64,000 bases of DNA, from assembly GCA_027943245.1 (NCBI GenBank), contig JANDJZ010000070.1, forward strand, positions 1 through 64,000, read 5' to 3'. The stretch is from Acanthamoeba sp. SK_2022b. Lineage: Eukaryota > Discosea > Longamoebia > Acanthamoebidae. Under the pieces are notes generated by a model. It saw only the letters and a list, made by a program, of their open reading frames with translations. It searched no databases and was not told the DNA's origin. Within the stretch, counting starts at the first letter, position 1, and the number at the start of each line of letters is the position of its first letter. Position numbers and translations under genes: made by a program. This document shows, in pieces, positions 60,975 to 64,000 of the stretch.

Positions 60975-63900
60975 ATGAGGAGCGTTGCCTTCCTCTTTGC
61001 CTGTGCGGCGCTTTGTTTCGTTTGCACTGTCTCGGCGAGGGCTCCACTTAAGATCGTGGACCCCACGGAAGCATTTGATCAGAGCCAGTACCAAATTGGT
61101 GCGTGCTCATCTTTCCCCATTTCGCTCATCAGATCAGCTGACCACCTGTTCTTGTTAGGTGCGGGTATCTATGACATCACTGGCCCTGCGGGTACGTTCG
61201 TTTTGCTTTCTTCCTTTCGGTATGTCAAGTCACGTGATCTCACCAAATGTGATTCTCCATTGCACATGATCTTCCGTTTTCAGCCCAAATCGGCATGATG
61301 GTACCATTCCCTTCCAAGCTTTGATGATCGATTTTTATTTATTTTTGACTCATTTTGTGTGCAGGGCTACGCCATGGCCAACCAAAGCACTGCTGGTGAG
61401 TCGTGAGTCATTGTGTTTTTGGAGTTATTTTGGCCAATGAGGACATCACGCGAAACTTCGCCGTAGAGGTGACACCACAAATGACGTGCACGCTCATCTC
61501 TGTGGTGCTCTCTCTTGCGTGCAGGCGTGCACTTCCGGCTGAGGGCTCGCGCTTTCATCATCGACGACGGCGCCAACCGTGTCGTTTTTGTTAGCACGGA
61601 CTCGTGCATGATTTTCACCTCAGTCAAGAGGGAAGTCGTTCTGGCCCTGCAGCGCAAGTATGGCAACATGTACAGCCACGACAATGTACGTTGCTTCCTC
61701 ATCTTTTGTGTCTTTTGGTCGATGCGGTACTCATCGTCCTTTTTTTTGTCCCCTGTCGCGCAGGTGATGCTCAGCGGCACCCACACCCACTCTGGCCCCG
61801 GCGGCTATGCCGAATACAGCATCTACCTCATGACCACCTTGGGTTTCAACAAGGACAACTGGCACACGATCATCGATGGCATTGTGAACGCCATTTCAGC
61901 GGCTCACGACAGCGTCAAGCCCGGTAGGATCATGATCAACCAGGGAGAGCTCCTGGAATCCAACCTCAAGTGCGTCCTCGGCCTTCTCCTCTGCCACTAC
62001 GCCAAGTCAAGTGCTAACCTTTTGAGTGCGCATTCTTTCGCTCACGTGCAGCCGCTCGCCCTTCTCGTACCTGAACAACCCGGCCGAGGAGAGGGCCAAG
62101 TACCAGTACGACGTCGACAAGAACATGACCCTGCTCAGGTACGTCCTCGTGCGATGATCGGGGCCAAGACCAAGGCGCCGTGCTCATCTGCGTTTTTGGT
62201 GAAACAGGTTCGAGGACATGAAGGGCAATGAGATCGGCATGGTCAACTGGTTCGCTGTGCACGGCGTCTCCATGACCAACCAGAACAAGCTCATCAGCGG
62301 CGACAACAAGGGCTACGCGTCCTATGCCTTTGAGAAGTACAAGAATGGACCCGCGTCCCAGCCTGGCATGGGTCCCTTCATCGCAGCCTTTGCTCAGAGG
62401 TAACCCCACCGCCATCGCTTGCGCCCATTTTGTGTCTCTGGCAGACCATCTCATGTTCCTGTTCTTCAGCAATGAGGGAGACGTGACGCCCAACACGAGG
62501 GGCGCGTTCTGCGACAACGGCATGCCGTGTGACTTTGCTCACTCCACCTGCGGCGGCTACTCGGAGAACTGCCACGGCTACGGCCCGGGCAAGAACCAGT
62601 TTGAGAAGTACGGTGACCCTCCTTCCTTCCCCTTCGGCGGAACACTCATCGAACCGAATGTAACTCTCGGCCAATCAATGCAGCACCAAGATCATCGGCA
62701 CCAACCAGTTCAAGAAGGCTCTTGAGCTCTATGAGTCGGCCAAGCAGCCCGTCAGTGGCCCGATCCAGTTTGTCCACACTTTCGTAAACATGCACAAGGT
62801 TACCGTGGATCCCGCCTTCACCGGCCTCTCGCACCGTACGCGCTCATCCCCACTCCCCCTTTTTATTTTTATTTTTTTTTTGTTTTTATTTTGCTGGTTT
62901 TGTTTTACACACCTTTATCCACAATTTGAAAGACCCATATAATAATACGTGATGGCTTAAACGATTGCCCGGGCTTGTGTCTGTGGATGGAAACAGCCGT
63001 TTCGACTTGCGTGGGCTCTCTCGGCGACGGCTTTGCCGGCGGCACCACCGACGGTCCTGGCGACTTCAACTTCAAGCAGGGAACCAACAGCACCAGCACC
63101 AACGCCTGGTGGAACTTCATCGCCCACTTCCTGTCGGAGCCCACCAACGAGGACATCACGTGCCAGCACCCCAAGGTACCGCCGCACCCGCTGTCTGTTT
63201 GTGCCGGCGCCATCCACTATCACCGCCACTCACACGTGTCATCGCCGCTCTCTTGGCGCAGCCTATCCTGTTCAACTCGGGCGGCATCGACCTGCCTGCG
63301 CCCTGGACCCCGCACATCCTTCCCCTGCAAGTGTTCCGCGTGGGCCAGCTCGTGATCATCGGCGTGCCCGGCGAGTTCACCACCATGTCGGGCCGTCGTC
63401 TGCGCGACACCGTTCAGCAGGTAATGTCGAAGCACGGCATGACCAACGGCATTCCCGTGATTGCCGGCCTGGCCAACGCCTACTCGCACTACATCGCCAC
63501 CAAGGAGGAATACCGTAATGCCCCTCTCCCCGCCTCCCCTGCCCATGCGCGTGTCCTCTGCGTTTAATGCAGAGACACAATTCGTGCGTCACAGAGGTGC
63601 AGCGCTACGAGGGCGCCTCGACCCTGTATGGTCCCTGGACTCTGGCTGCCTACCAGCAGCTCTACACCTCCCTCACCGACGCCATGCTCTCGGGCACCAA
63701 GGTCCCTCCCGGCCCCACGCCGCCCAACCTCTACGACAGAACCGTACGCCCTCCCCCTCCCCTTTGTGCTGGTGGTCCAGACCATTCTGCGCTCAACGGG
63801 GATGTTGGCGGTGTGGCCTGGGGACGCGATTAGTTCACCCTCCAACTGCCCGTCATCGAGGACTCGGCTCCGGGCGCGTTCGGCCAGGTCGACAAGGACG

Positions 63901-64000
63901 TCCAGCCCTCGTACTCGCGCAACTCGACGGTCACCGTGTCCTTCTGGGGCGCCAACCCCCGTAACGACTTCAGGTGCGCACCACCCCACCACGCCTCCTT
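60975..64000 (+). CDS. Neutral/alkaline ceramidase, secreted, runs off window
   Basis: Hydrolyses ceramide to sphingosine and fatty acid. The start at 60975 gives a signal peptide (MRSVAFLFACAALCFVCTV, cleaved near SARA). Exons encode GAGIYDITGPA, YAMANQSTAGVHFRLRARAF, VFVSTDSCMIF, then zinc ligands MLSGTHTHSGPGGYAEYS, NWFAVHGVSMTNQN, GDNKGYASYAFEKY, and the active-site stretch SNEGDVTPNTRGAFCDNGMP. Later exons include STKIIGTNQFKKALELYES, FRVGQLVIIGVPGEFTTMSG and IPVIAGLANAYSHY. In the NxGDVSPN signature the residue expected to be the catalytic Ser is Thr here. The last exon visible (to about 63972) ends before the C-terminal domain is complete. The start was chosen because upstream Met codons would bury the signal peptide. 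Confidence 0.9.

Overview
This window is a chromosome end from an amoeba that is almost certainly Acanthamoeba (A. castellanii or a close relative). It opens with about 496 bp of (CCCTAA)n, the C-rich strand of a TTAGGG telomere. The DNA beyond it is dense with genes that are GC-rich and split by many short introns. The full-length actin at 55064-56191 has the Acanthamoeba-type sequence. Exons below were assigned by reading frame continuity, GT/GC-AG sites, intron phase and protein family motifs. Where I summed exons the total is divisible by three. I could run no database search.

Layout. 1-1290: telomere, then subtelomeric low-complexity DNA with an array of near-identical 18-bp palindromes. 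1290-5041: a chromodomain/coiled-coil gene and a BET-like bromodomain-NET gene, both chromatin readers, are the first two genes from the end. 5822-16238: a PPR protein, a membrane-anchored UDP-glucose 4-epimerase, a C1orf74/DUF4504-like protein, a CUE-VPS9 Rab exchange factor and an F-box/zinc-ribbon protein. 16570-22985: a secreted purple acid phosphatase with an unknown C-terminal domain, a Rab-like GTPase fused to a FYVE finger, and a TSTD2-like rhodanese. 23136-32434: a long ARM (ELMO-like)/coiled-coil protein and a leucine-rich-repeat protein. 32502-37697: the meiotic recombinase DMC1, a secreted tandem frizzled-like cysteine-rich protein, and polynucleotide kinase 3'-phosphatase. 37949-39986: a bacterial-type phosphoglucosamine mutase interrupted by introns. 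39987-41000: a gene-free low-complexity island. 41001-54739: an LRR-RapGAP, a secreted family-2 glycosyltransferase, methylthioribose-1-phosphate isomerase (with two GC-AG introns) and an LRR-TKL kinase. 55064-64000: intronless actin, a NUS1-like cis-prenyltransferase subunit, a LisH-RasGEF, and a neutral ceramidase that runs off the window.

Themes. Small-GTPase and phosphoinositide signalling is over-represented: VPS9 GEF, Rab-FYVE, ELMO-like, RapGAP, RasGEF and LRR kinase, next to actin. This suits a motile phagocyte. Several neighbours are head-to-head with about 100-480 bp between start codons, which suggests shared bidirectional promoters. No tRNA, rRNA, CRISPR array or intact transposon was recognised. 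The best candidates for something new are the phosphatase C-terminal domain, the Rab-FYVE fusion, the anchored epimerase, the ceramidase with Thr at the expected nucleophile position, and the subtelomeric palindrome array beside a chromodomain gene.
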